Positions 8,535 to 16,824 of a DNA stretch of 64,000 nucleotides are shown piece after piece. Made by a program: the position numbers and the translations under genes. The notes below the pieces were generated by a model. That model worked only from the letters and a program-made list of their open reading frames with translations, ran no database searches and was not told the origin of the DNA. The stretch covers positions 310,001 through 374,000 of the forward strand of contig NZ_CP098242.1 of the NCBI RefSeq assembly GCF_027118995.1, given 5' to 3'. Origin of the DNA: Oxalobacter vibrioformis. Its GTDB lineage: Bacteria; Pseudomonadota; Gammaproteobacteria; Burkholderiales; Burkholderiaceae_D. Positions within the stretch are counted from its first letter, which is position 1. Each line of letters begins with the position of its first letter.

Positions 8535-8617
8535 ATTAAATCCTTACCAGTAAGTTATTGAACCGGGGGCTGCAGTCCCCTATAGAAAAAACACAGCAAT
8601 CGCTACGTGCCTCACTG

Positions 8618-8848
8618 TTATACCGCGCTGTCAACCCCCTTCAGAAAGTTTGTCCAAACTTTGTCCGCATCGCCCTTTAAGCAAGTGCTGTAGCGAGCTT
8701 CAGGAAATAAACCACCCGTTGTTTTTTCTTTTTTATCTGCGCGTCTGCTGGAAAATTCGAGGAAATACCCAAATCCATTGTCATTTGCACTGATTGTTTC
8801 CGGAAATAAGAAAGAGAGTTCTGCTTGACGGTAGGGATTTGATACCAC
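8618..8848 (-). CDS. short reading frame upstream of the large cassette gene
   Basis: This is a 76-residue frame from a GTG start. Its C-terminal part (PEARYSTCLKG ... GVDSAV) has a degenerate counterpart at the same place upstream of the second large gene, where the frame is broken by a stop. No family is recognised. It resembles the small Ash/Icd-like reading frames of P4-type satellites only in size and position, which is weak evidence. It may be a real regulator, or conserved leader DNA. Confidence 0.4.
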   Translation of the reverse strand: MVSNPYRQAELSFLFPETISANDNGFGYFLEFSSRRADKKEKTTGGLFPEARYSTCLKGDADKVWTNFLKGVDSAV

Positions 8849-8892
8849 TAAGCTGTGGTAATTCCTGAAAAAAAGGAAAGGGTTTGACAGCC

Positions 8893-9072
8893 CTAGACTT
8901 GGCGAGAGCCGCCGTAAGGCGGTTTCTCGTTATACATGGTCGCCTCTATGGGCAGGCCGTGTGGGGCATATATGGACACCTCCCGAATTGCAAGAGACAG
9001 TTGATAGGGCACGGAGGTCGCTGCAGCCATATATACGGTCTTTGATGCAGCCTGATATGGCTGCTGACTCAT
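8893..9072 (-). CDS. 59-residue small protein inside the duplicated 194-bp module
   Basis: An ATG-started frame opens MSQQPYQAASKTVYMAAATS. The first 39 residues lie in DNA that is repeated without change at 15.5 kb. The last 20 residues differ, and the frame ends just after a CCGCC-GTAA-GGCGG hairpin. No family is recognised. The perfect conservation is at DNA level and may reflect recent duplication rather than protein selection. Confidence 0.4.
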   Translation of the reverse strand: MSQQPYQAASKTVYMAAATSVPYQLSLAIREVSIYAPHGLPIEATMYNEKPPYGGSRQV

Positions 9073-9148
9073 GATGAGATACGCTGGTTATTGCTCTTTC
9101 ACCTTCTCGGATTCACGATCCATTGCCCCGCTCGATATGCAATAACCC
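8955..9148. repeat. 194-bp perfect direct repeat, copy 1
   Basis: From GGCCGTGTGGGGCATATATG through CGATATGCAATAACCC the sequence is identical to 15466-15659, in the same orientation. The identity ends exactly where the IS256 element begins. Outside the block the two copies still share weaker similarity (TTTGACAGCCCTAG and a CCGCC/GGCGG hairpin). Confidence 0.95.
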
Positions 9149-10451
9149 GACCCTGTTTATATTTTTGTGTAAGTGCGGATTTTTTCCTCAAACGAAAACA
9201 GCGATTCGATCTCCGAATTCAATCATAAACCGGTTCAGCGCCATCTTCCAGTTTTTGATGGGCATTGACCATTTCCTTGCTGCATCGTTAATCGCCAGGT
9301 AAACCACTTTTCTGGCAGAATCATCCGTTGGAAACAACTTGCGCTTTTTGATCGCCTTGCGAATGACGCTGTTTAACGATTCAATCGCATTGGTCGTGTA
9401 AATCGCTTTCCTGATATCTTCCGGATAGTCAAACAGCGTATTGAGATTATGCCAGTGACTGTGCCAGCTTTTGCTGATCTGGGGGTATTTTGCATCCCAT
9501 CTTGCAGAGAAGGCTTGTAGCGCCTTTAACGCTTCTTCTTCGGTGACAGACCGGTATATCTGCTTCAGATCTGCTGTCACAGCCTTGTAGTCCTTCCAGG
9601 AGACAAACTTCAGGCTGTTTCTCACCATGTGAACAATGCACAGTTGAACGCGAGTTTGGGGGTAGATGCTGTGGATGGCGTCAGGAAAGCCTTTTAAACC
9701 ATCAACACAGGCGATCAGGATGTCTTTGACGCCACGGTTTTGCAGCTCGGTCAGAACGGAAAGCCAGAATCTCGCCCCTTCATTTTCAGCAAACCACATG
9801 CCCAGCAGTTCTTTTTGTCCTGACAGGTTTACTCCCAATGCCAGGAAGATGAATTTGTTGATGACTTGTTTGTCCTGGCGAATCTTGACGACGATGCCAT
9901 CCAGGTAGACGATGGGGTAGATGGCTTCTAAAGGTTTTGTCTGCCATTCGATGATGTCATCAATGACGGCGTCTGTTATTTTGGAAATCAGGGCCGGTGA
10001 TATCTCCGCATCGTACATTTCCAAAAAGGTGGCCTGTATTTCCCGGGTACTCATGCCTTTGGCGTAAAGGCTGAGTATTTTGTCTCCCATGGTACGAAAG
10101 CGACGCTCATGTTTTTTGACGAGTTGTGGCTCAAAGCTGCTGTCCCGATCCCGGGTACCGCCAGTTCAAGGGGACCGTCTTCGGTAATGAGCTGTTTTTT
10201 GCTGGTGCCGTTGCGGTTGTTGGCGGCTTCTGTTTTCTCATGTTTGCCGTAGCCCAGGTGGGCGTCCAGTTCGGCATTTAAGGCGGCTTCAACTGTGACT
10301 TTTGTCAGCATCCGACGAAAATCAGCCAGGTCTTCCTGGGTCTTGATGCCTTTGGCCGCCTCTTTGGCTAACGCTTCTAACTCTTCTCTTTTCATGCTTA
10401 TCTCCTTTCAACTACGATGATAAGCACTTACACAAATTTTAGGACAGGCTC
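9149..10451 (-). mobile_element. IS256-family insertion sequence with inactivated transposase
   Basis: Inverted ends: GACCCTGTTTATATTTTTGTGTAAGTGC (left) against GAGCCTGTCCTAAAATTTGTGTAAGTGC (right, read in reverse). The 8-bp flanks (AATAACCC on the left, GAAAATTG on the right) do not match, so either no target duplication was made or one flank has since been replaced. Confidence 0.85.
9188..10395 (-). pseudogene. IS256-family mutator-type transposase, frameshifted
   Basis: Two frames together make one IS256 transposase of about 400 residues. The N-terminal piece runs from ATG at 10395 through TVEAALNAELDAHLGY and NRNGTSKK. The C-terminal piece carries the catalytic core (IVYLDGIVVKIR, ACVDGLKGFPDAI, and NAIESLNSVIRKA for D, D, E). 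The frames change at the run of three G at 10153-10155; a fourth would restore the join (VP-RDRDSSFEPQLVKKHERR). As written no full transposase is made. The C-terminal piece alone spans 9188-10090. Confidence 0.85.
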
Positions 10452-10608
10452 GAAAATTGAGCCTGTTCTGTATAAAGTCCATGGATCGCATCAACACCAT
10501 CGAAGACCTTCAAGATTTGATCTCGTTTTTCCAGTTCTTGAAAATGAGCCTAATCAACACAGAGAAAGCAGTTGTGCCATTTTCAGCTCATAAATTTTTC
10601 CATCCATC

Positions 10609-10633
10609 AAAAAAAACGGGCGAAATTCGCCCG
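10609..10633 (-). terminator. terminator downstream of the second Sel1 gene
   Basis: On the minus strand CGGGCG-AATTT-CGCCCG is followed by eight T. It ends leftward transcription from the Sel1 gene and the Sel1 remnant. Confidence 0.8.
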
Positions 10634-10656
10634 GCATTACGTCTGTCTTTGAGTAT

Positions 10657-10803
10657 TCAGCATTTATTTTTGGTGCCTCTTGAACTATGCACCCATGAAT
10701 TTTTAAGAGATGTTCTCCCCCGCTCGTATTCATATCCCAGCACCATATGGGATATATCATTATCCTGATCCGTCGTTTCACATTTAACAAAAGGGAAAAC
10801 CAC
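10657..10803 (-). pseudogene. decayed Sel1-repeat remnant
   Basis: One minus-strand frame contains HMVLGYEYERGRTSLKNSW. This resembles the last repeat of the 280-residue Sel1 protein (ALGYEYERGLYLEKD), after which the similarity is lost and the frame stops. No start codon or full repeat remains. It lies directly after the intact 325-residue Sel1 gene, suggesting that a tandem second Sel1 copy once stood here. Confidence 0.45.
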
Positions 10804-10853
10804 ATGTGCAGTTTTCCCCTCTTGAATAGAATCAGCTACCTCATATCAGAAAG

Positions 10854-11831
10854 TCAGTCCTCAAGCATTCGTCTCGCTTGCACCTGTTCAGGATCAGGGT
10901 CCTTCTCTCTTCGCATTGACCTTTCATCTTTTGCCCGCTTTTCCCACACTTTCCCTTTGATCTCGTCCTTTTTTTGCCCGAGTTTGCCAAGAAGATAAGT
11001 ATCAGTCAAGATATCCATTGCTTCAGGACTTCCGTTGTCAGCCGCTGTCCGATACCACCTGAAAGCCTCTTTCAAGTCCTGTTTGACTCCAATACCATAA
11101 TGGTACGAACGCGCAACATCATATTGTGCACCGGCATCATCCATCTTTGCCGCAATCATGGAATATTTGAATGCATAGGTACGGTTTTTGGGTACACCCA
11201 GCCCATCATAGTACAAGTCAGACAAACCACTCACACAACAGGTATCACCATGCTCAGCACCTTTGTCAAACAACATTTTGGCATTGGCATAATCCTGAGG
11301 CACACCATCACCTTCCTTGTACTTTATTCCTAGACGGCACAGGGCATCCGTGTTGCCCTTCTCTACTGCCTTGACATAATAGTCAATGGCCTTGTTTGTG
11401 TCCTGGCTTACACCAATACCCCGATCATACATATGGCCGAGATTGTTCATTCCAGCGCTTGATCCGAGATCGATCGCTTTCTGCTGCAGGGCAGCCGCTT
11501 TTTTGTCATCGCGTTTTACGTACCTGCCCTGTTCATACATCCGTCCCAGATTGCTGAAAGCATCAGGATAGTTCTGTTGTGAAGCGCGTGTATACCATTC
11601 AAACGCCGATTTGGCATCTTTGGGCACACCCTGACCGTTCAGGTACATGTACCCCAGACGGTTCTGGACTTGAGGATCCCTGGACGCATCCGCTTTGAGA
11701 AAACAGGCTGCAGCTTCCTTGTATTTCTGCTGTTTATATAGTTCCATGCCATCTTCCTTGTTCCCCGCAAAAGCCGTGACACAAAAGAAGAAAGTCAAGC
11801 TTGCGCAGAGTATCTGCTTTGGGATTTTCAT
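10854..11831 (-). CDS. exported Sel1-repeat (TPR-like) protein, copy 2
   Basis: The 325-residue protein has a signal peptide (MKIPKQILCASLTFFFCVTAFAG) and about seven Sel1 repeats with cores LGYMYLNGQG, LGRMYEQGRY, LGHMYDRGIG, LGIKYKEGDG, LSDLYYDGLG and ARSYHYGIG. A charged tail (KDERSMRREKDPDPEQVQARR) follows. Its first 61 residues are almost identical to the truncated gene at 4803-4987. It stands downstream of the 485-residue cassette protein, again with a hairpin terminator between. Likely a periplasmic binding solenoid; its partner is unknown. Confidence 0.85.
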   Translation of the reverse strand: MKIPKQILCASLTFFFCVTAFAGNKEDGMELYKQQKYKEAAACFLKADASRDPQVQNRLGYMYLNGQGVPKDAKSAFEWYTRASQQNYPDAFSNLGRMYEQGRYVKRDDKKAAALQQKAIDLGSSAGMNNLGHMYDRGIGVSQDTNKAIDYYVKAVEKGNTDALCRLGIKYKEGDGVPQDYANAKMLFDKGAEHGDTCCVSGLSDLYYDGLGVPKNRTYAFKYSMIAAKMDDAGAQYDVARSYHYGIGVKQDLKEAFRWYRTAADNGSPEAMDILTDTYLLGKLGQKKDEIKGKVWEKRAKDERSMRREKDPDPEQVQARRMLED

Positions 11832-11843
11832 GTTAAATACTCT

Positions 11844-11877
11844 AAAAAAAGGGATAAGCTCGCTAAAGCTTATCCCT
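11844..11877 (-). terminator. terminator between the second large cassette gene and its Sel1 partner
   Basis: GGGATAAGCT and AGCTTATCCC form a perfect 10-bp stem with a 6-base loop, followed on the minus strand by seven T. It has the same position as the hairpin in cassette copy 1. Confidence 0.85.
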
Positions 11878-11959
11878 AAATGGCAAAAAATAACAGGCCT
11901 TATTCTGTATCGAGAGAATCACTGTTACGGTGTTCTCCCTTGTTCTTTTCAGACGCAGA

Positions 11960-13414
11960 TCAGTTCACATCTCCCGTACGGCGAGTTGAGCGCGGACTAA
12001 CCCGTTTAACTGCCTTATCGCGCATGTCGTTGACCATCGCATCCACAACAACACCAAATAGTGCCCGCGTCTTGGGTGGCATGGCATCACCAAGCACCTT
12101 CATTGATCGCCTGAATGCCGTAGTTTTCATGGCATTTCCGCCCCCATAATCAAGTGCTTTGATAAGGTCACCCTCACCATTTGCGAGTGCCTCATTGGTA
12201 TACATCTCACTGGCCGTAACAGCTGCATGCTTGAATCCGGTCAAAGCAAGTGAAGCGTTGCCTGTTGCCAGGGACTCGATGACATCAACCAATTGCTGGC
12301 CAACGACGTCCTTGTAGAAAGAACCACGAAGGCGCTGCATCGTTTCTCCGAAGTCTTCATCAGCTTTTTTCGGATCAGACTGCTGTCCTGCGGCAATCAT
12401 CTCCTCGAGCCGCCTGATTTCGCCCAAATGGTCCTGCCTGGGTTGATGCCTGGAATCAAGCAATTTCAAGCTATTGTCAAAGGCAAACAGCATTTGTCTG
12501 AGATTGAGTAGCCGTTTGTCTTTGGATAGGTTGAGCCCTTTGTGAAGATTTATCCCGTCTTCAATAACACCGGCGCCCTGGGCTTCACGGTTATCACTGA
12601 TAGGCTGCAGCAGGGAATTGTGATTGACTTCTGGCGTTTCACCAATGCGCGTACTATAACGTTCGGGATCGGATGAATAGGTGTTGGTGAGACTCTGACC
12701 GATATGATCGCCATGCATGACGCTTGTTGCTAATGGCCCGTACTTCTGCACACCACCCGCGATGCCATCAACCAACAGATTGCCCACTTGGCCCATTCCC
12801 TCTGCCTCCGTTTTCCGCACCAACTCATCATCAAAGTTCTCCGGATAACGATTGGTTGTGGAAGTAGGAACAGCTACCGGTGATACTTTGTTTGCTGCCG
12901 TGGGTTGAGCACTTGCCTTTTGTGCAGCCTTTATTTGGTCCATCCTCTGGAGATGAGCACGGCTGCTCGCCATCTTGAGCTTTTGTGCTTCAACAGCGCG
13001 GCTGAGATCATCCCCGAAGGCCATGTTTTCTCTGTGCGTGCTCATATCGTCGACAAGACGGTTGGACGAATTAAGGTCAAAGCTGGCTTTATACGACCTT
13101 GATTCTGGTATCCCCAAGGTATTTTCTTGCTGGCTGCCGGCATGTTGCATAAACCCGATTTTGCTAGATTTGTAAAGATCGGACGTATCCGGCGTTTTGG
13201 GCATCTCGAATGCACCGGCGTTGAAATCCGGCAATTCCACCTCAGGAGTATTTTTTCTCCATGAAGGTTGATCGTGATACGGCTGACCGATCTCATCGAA
13301 TCCCTTCAATACTGCTTTTATGGAAGGTGTTTCCTCCAATTCGGGCTTGCTCCACATCCCCTTGGGTTGGGGTACAGTTTCTTGCCTATGGTCTTCATCA
13401 TCAAAAACGGGCAT
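11960..13414 (-). CDS. large soluble protein of unknown function, cassette copy 2
   Basis: The start is set at the ATG at 13414 because a strong GAGGAGGGG sits just upstream; an ATG 18 codons earlier lacks one. This gives about 484 residues. No signal peptide, transmembrane segment or known family is seen. GAFEMPKTPD near residue 65 matches the GPFEMP motif of the first copy. A polar Ser/Asn-rich N-terminal half leads into a helical C-terminal part with alanine-rich stretches (DVIESLATGNASLALTG). The C-terminal pattern is shared with copy 1, so the two are distant paralogues. Confidence 0.75.
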   Translation of the reverse strand: MPVFDDEDHRQETVPQPKGMWSKPELEETPSIKAVLKGFDEIGQPYHDQPSWRKNTPEVELPDFNAGAFEMPKTPDTSDLYKSSKIGFMQHAGSQQENTLGIPESRSYKASFDLNSSNRLVDDMSTHRENMAFGDDLSRAVEAQKLKMASSRAHLQRMDQIKAAQKASAQPTAANKVSPVAVPTSTTNRYPENFDDELVRKTEAEGMGQVGNLLVDGIAGGVQKYGPLATSVMHGDHIGQSLTNTYSSDPERYSTRIGETPEVNHNSLLQPISDNREAQGAGVIEDGINLHKGLNLSKDKRLLNLRQMLFAFDNSLKLLDSRHQPRQDHLGEIRRLEEMIAAGQQSDPKKADEDFGETMQRLRGSFYKDVVGQQLVDVIESLATGNASLALTGFKHAAVTASEMYTNEALANGEGDLIKALDYGGGNAMKTTAFRRSMKVLGDAMPPKTRALFGVVVDAMVNDMRDKAVKRVSPRSTRRTGDVN

Positions 13415-13503
13415 AGTCCCCTCCTCTCCAGGAATAACGAGAGAACAGTGGCGCTTTTTGGTTCTCATAAATCTTTGTCATAAAACTTCCTTTATATATA
13501 AAG

Positions 13504-13529
13504 TAAAAAAGCACAGCGGCCGCTGTGCT
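13504..13529 (-). terminator. terminator upstream of the second large cassette gene
   Basis: AGCACAGCGGCCGCTGTGCT is a perfect 20-bp palindrome followed on the minus strand by six T. A degenerate version (ACACAGCAATCGCTACGTG with an A run) stands at the same place before copy 1. Confidence 0.75.
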
Positions 13530-13549
13530 ATCTACTGTTATACCGTGCT

Positions 13550-13690
13550 GTCAAGGGGGCTCGGGCTGTTTGTTCGAATCTTTGTTTTATCTTTCTACAA
13601 GCAATAACTGGCGCGGGCTTCATATAAAAGGTCACACGCTGATTTTTCCCGTTTATCTAGTTATTTGCTATAACGCCCAAATAAATCTCA
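13550..13690 (-). other. degenerate counterpart of the short cassette reading frame
   Basis: The minus strand reads DLLYEARASYCL, a stop, then a frame ending LDSTV. The counterpart at 8618-8848 reads GLFPEARYSTCLKG and ends VDSAV. The DNA around the stop (CTGTTATACCGTGCTGTCAA) is also shared. It is either a broken small gene or conserved leader DNA of the cassette. Confidence 0.4.
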
Positions 13691-13704
13691 GATAAATATC
13701 TGAC

Positions 13705-14937
13705 TCAGATCTTGCTTGCCTGAAGTTCATCGAGATAATCAGCCCAGTCCTGCATCATCTTTTTTCTCTCATCAAGAAACATGGCACGATCATAAGCACT
13801 GTCGACCTTGTTCTTCTGTGCATGAGCAAGCTGTCTATCTACTACCTCATGCCGATAGTGCAGTTTTTCTTTGATGGTACTCATTGCAAGTGCCCTGAAG
13901 CCGTGACCGGTCATTTGGTTTTGATACCCCATCCGCCTGATAGCCATGAGAATAGCGCCATTGCTCATGGGCTTTTGAGGGTCTCTCTGGTTAGGAAAGA
14001 GCCACTTGCTACCACCTGTGAGACTGTGAAGCTCTCTGAGAAGCGTTAATGCCTGCTTAGACATGCACACGTGATGATCTGTTTTGTCGGGATTCATGGC
14101 GAGTTTGCCACGTTTCATGCGATTCCATGGAATGACCCACTCACCGGTTTCGAGATTGATTTCTGACCATGGCGTTTCAATGAGTTCGCTGGTCCGCAGA
14201 AACAAAAGGAGCATGAGACGTAATGCGATGCGAGTGGGCATGTAAAGTCTGGCATCGTTTTGGTTCATGGCTTTGAGGAAGGCTGGAAGTTCTTCTGTGG
14301 TAATGGACGCGAAATGGCCCTTTCTGACGGGTTTTAGGACCTCTGTGAGGTCGTTGGCTATGTTTCTGTCTGTCAGGCCGTGCTGGATGGCATAGCTGAA
14401 GATACGGGCACAATTGGCCTTCAGGCGTTTTGCGATTTCATGCGCTCCCCTACTTTCAATTTTTCGCAGGGTGTCGATAAGCTGTTTGTGAGTGATGCTG
14501 CTGACAGGCAGATTCCCTATTTCCGGGAAAATGTCTTTTTCAAGACGCTGAAGGATATCTCTGGCCGTGTTGGGCTGCCAAGTTTCTAGGCGGTTACTGT
14601 GCCACTCCCTGGCAATTTTTTCGAAAGTATTGGCAGCCTTTTCAGCCTTCTCACGTTTCTGTCTTTTTTTGGCTTCGCCAGGGTCTATGCCAGCGGCCTT
14701 CTGCTTTCTGGCTTCGTCCCGTCTGGCACGAGCCTGCTCAAGAGAGACATCGGGATATTTGCCGAACGATAACAGGCGCTCCCTGTTATCGATACGGATT
14801 TTCATACGCCAGAGCTTTGAACCAATCGGCGTAACCTCCATGTAGAGCCCGCTACCATCGAATAATTTATATGGTTTTTCTTTTGGTTTGGCGTTTTTTA
14901 TCTGCAAAGGAGACAGGGGTTTGATGATTCTTGCCAT
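13705..14937 (-). CDS. P4-type tyrosine-recombinase integrase
   Basis: The 410-residue protein has an N-terminal DUF4102-type arm-binding domain (LSPLQIKNAKPKEKPYKLFDGSGLY region), a SAM-like core-binding domain and a C-terminal catalytic domain. The expected catalytic residues are seen: R in LLFLRTSELIETPW, HGFRALAMS (HxxR), LAH, and Y in VDSAYDRA. It lies 180 bp from tRNA-Ser, the usual arrangement for an integrase and its attachment gene. It probably mobilised the neighbouring island. It appears intact. Confidence 0.95.
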   Translation of the reverse strand: MARIIKPLSPLQIKNAKPKEKPYKLFDGSGLYMEVTPIGSKLWRMKIRIDNRERLLSFGKYPDVSLEQARARRDEARKQKAAGIDPGEAKKRQKREKAEKAANTFEKIAREWHSNRLETWQPNTARDILQRLEKDIFPEIGNLPVSSITHKQLIDTLRKIESRGAHEIAKRLKANCARIFSYAIQHGLTDRNIANDLTEVLKPVRKGHFASITTEELPAFLKAMNQNDARLYMPTRIALRLMLLLFLRTSELIETPWSEINLETGEWVIPWNRMKRGKLAMNPDKTDHHVCMSKQALTLLRELHSLTGGSKWLFPNQRDPQKPMSNGAILMAIRRMGYQNQMTGHGFRALAMSTIKEKLHYRHEVVDRQLAHAQKNKVDSAYDRAMFLDERKKMMQDWADYLDELQASKI

Positions 14938-15046
14938 ATGAAACCCTCCAAATAGGGATATCTCATTTTAGGGATATATACATATTCTGAAATCTATCCC
15001 TATAAATCATAGATACCATTGGACCCCATTGTACCGCATAAAACGC

Positions 15047-15084
15047 AAAACCCGCATAAACACTTAGTTTTATACGGGTTTTTT
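15047..15084. terminator. terminator downstream of tRNA-Ser
   Basis: AACCCGCATAAA and TTTATACGGGTT pair around an 8-base loop, with A and T runs on both sides, so it can work for either strand. On the minus strand it follows the tRNA. Confidence 0.75.
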
Positions 15085-15115
15085 AGATGTCTTTGTACTT
15101 CTTTGGATGGGTTTC

Positions 15116-15206
15116 TGGCGGAGAGAGGGGGATTCGAACCCCCGATAGGTTATTAACCTATACACGCTTTCCAGGCGTGCGACTTCAACCACTCATCCAC
15201 CTCTCC
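15116..15206 (-). tRNA. tRNA-Ser(GGA), CCA encoded
   Basis: It folds as a 91-nt class II tRNA with acceptor GGAGAGG, anticodon stem CACGC/GCGTG around CTGGAAA (anticodon GGA), a long variable arm (ATAGGTTAATAACCTAT) and T-loop GTTCGAATC. The 3' CCA is encoded. The adjacent P4-type integrase marks it as the likely attachment gene of the island. Confidence 0.95.
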
Positions 15207-15583
15207 GCTGAACGTGAAATAATAGCTTCTTGGCGGATCAAGGTCAATCTCTTCTGACCAATTCTTCTTTTTCTTTTCTGCCAATACCCCCTTCTCCCTT
15301 TTCTCTCCCTATGCGCATGGCTTTTTGCTTGACGCGTACAACAGCGGAAAGCTATCCTGTGCCTGTCCCTGGAGAAAACAGGGACAGGGTTTGACAGCCC
15401 TAGCAAAGGCGGACGACCGCCCCAGGCGGTTTTTTCCTCCGTGCACATGCCCTCCCCTATGGGCGGGCCGTGTGGGGCATATATGGACACCTCCCGAATT
15501 GCAAGAGACAGTTGATAGGGCACGGAGGTCGCTGCAGCCATATATACGGTCTTTGATGCAGCCTGATATGGCTGCTGACTCAT
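15185..15583 (-). CDS. small reading frame in repeat copy 2 (doubtful)
   Basis: It starts with the same 39 residues as the frame at 8893-9072 (MSQQPYQAASKTVYMAAATS...). It then diverges to an Arg/Lys-rich tail and only stops inside the tRNA-Ser gene. The overlap with a tRNA argues against the full frame being a protein gene. The shared N-terminal part may be real or simply duplicated DNA. Confidence 0.25.
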   Translation of the reverse strand: MSQQPYQAASKTVYMAAATSVPYQLSLAIREVSIYAPHGPPIGEGMCTEEKTAWGGRPPLLGLSNPVPVFSRDRHRIAFRCCTRQAKSHAHRERKGRRGYWQKRKRRIGQKRLTLIRQEAIISRSAERWMSG

Positions 15584-15659
15584 GATGAGATACGCTGGTT
15601 ATTGCTCTTTCACCTTCTCGGATTCACGATCCATTGCCCCGCTCGATATGCAATAACCC
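15466..15659. repeat. 194-bp perfect direct repeat, copy 2
   Basis: Identical to 8955-9148 in the same orientation. Here it lies just outside the tRNA-Ser/integrase end of the island, and upstream of it a CCGCC-CCA-GGCGG hairpin with a T run replaces the hairpin of copy 1. Confidence 0.95.
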
Positions 15660-15789
15660 CGGTCTGACCTGTGTTCCATCTTCTGTTCCTGGCAATTTTC
15701 TGATTGTCCTCCGTCCCTTTATCTACGCCATACTTTAAAAACTTTAAATCTCGGTTGAAACAAACATTACCCTTCCAATAACCTTACCA

Positions 15790-16824
15790 TTAAGCCGATT
15801 GCAGTTCTCGTTTGATTTCATGATCGGGGTCATACACTTCGCCACTTTGCAATATGCCCCAAATTCTTCGTACATTCTTTGCCGCCAAAGCGACCGTTGC
15901 TACGTTGTATCCTCTTCTTGCCACCAGTTGCTCAATCCAGTCGTTTTCAGGTTTTTTCTTTCGATTAATCAGAACCGCACGGGCACCATGAACAAGTAAT
16001 GAGCGCAGGTAAGGGTTGACGCGCCTGCTGATTCCCATCCTTACACGCTTTTCTCCGCTACTGTATTCTCTGGGGGTTAGTCCTATTGCACTTGCGAGTT
16101 TTCGACCGCTACTGTAACTGCTGGCATCTCCAAAGCTGGCAATAAAAGCAGTTGCCGTTAGCAACCCAATGCCGGGAATGCTTTCAATAAGACGAATTTT
16201 TGGGTCTTCCTTGAGAAATGCTTTTAGCCTGGCTTCTATATGCTGAATTTTCTGATCCAGGTGAAGCAGTTGCTGATACAGCTCTTCTATGAGCTGTTGC
16301 AAGATACCCGGGTTATCTGGCTGGCCCTGCCAGACAGGTATATCATTCAGCAACTTCCTGTAGCTGACCGGAAAGATATAACCAAATTCCGTAAGTAATC
16401 CTCTTGCCTGATTGGATGTTGCTATTCGCTGCTTCATCCATAGTTCACGAGTACGGTGCAAAGCCTGGATTTGTTGTTGATCTACGTTGCGTACTCGTAT
16501 TTTAGGTACTGCAGGTCGAGCTGCCGCTTCGCAGATCGCTTCAGCATCACGCGCATCTGTCTTATTGCCTTTGACATAGGGTTTGACATGCTGTGGTGCC
16601 ATGATTTTTATTTCGTGCCCCAGTTTTTGTAATTCTCTGGCCCAGTGATGGGCGCCGCCACTAGCTTCTACGCCTATGAGTGCAGGAGACTGCATGCCAA
16701 GTGTTGTGATTAATTGGTTTCGCCTGAGTCGCATGGTTTTTACTTTTTTCCCTCTTGAGTCGGCAATATGTACCTGAAAAATATTTTTGGCCAGATCAAG
16801 CCCGATGACATTCCGGTTTTCCAT
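15790..16824 (-). CDS. IS110-family transposase (DEDD type)
   Basis: The 344-residue protein has the RuvC-like N-terminal domain with acidic residues in VIGLDLAKN, LIGVEASGG and NKTDARDAEA. It has the C-terminal transposase_20 region (SIPGIGLLTATAF, LASAIGLTP, YSSGEKRVRMGIS) that carries the catalytic serine. IS110 elements have no clear terminal repeats and encode a bridge RNA in their non-coding end. I could not fix the ends, but about 130 bp on the left and 170 bp on the right are non-coding. It looks intact. Confidence 0.95.
   Translation of the reverse strand: MENRNVIGLDLAKNIFQVHIADSRGKKVKTMRLRRNQLITTLGMQSPALIGVEASGGAHHWARELQKLGHEIKIMAPQHVKPYVKGNKTDARDAEAICEAAARPAVPKIRVRNVDQQQIQALHRTRELWMKQRIATSNQARGLLTEFGYIFPVSYRKLLNDIPVWQGQPDNPGILQQLIEELYQQLLHLDQKIQHIEARLKAFLKEDPKIRLIESIPGIGLLTATAFIASFGDASSYSSGRKLASAIGLTPREYSSGEKRVRMGISRRVNPYLRSLLVHGARAVLINRKKKPENDWIEQLVARRGYNVATVALAAKNVRRIWGILQSGEVYDPDHEIKRELQSA

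Noticed and set aside
10452..10608. Rightward frame starting MDRINTIEDLQDLISFFQF near 10478
   Set aside because: It crosses a strong terminator and the Sel1 remnant and has no ribosome-binding site or family.
15185..15583. 132-codon frame as a full protein gene
   Set aside because: It ends inside tRNA-Ser; only its first part is shared with the repeat, so the full frame is doubtful and is listed with low confidence.
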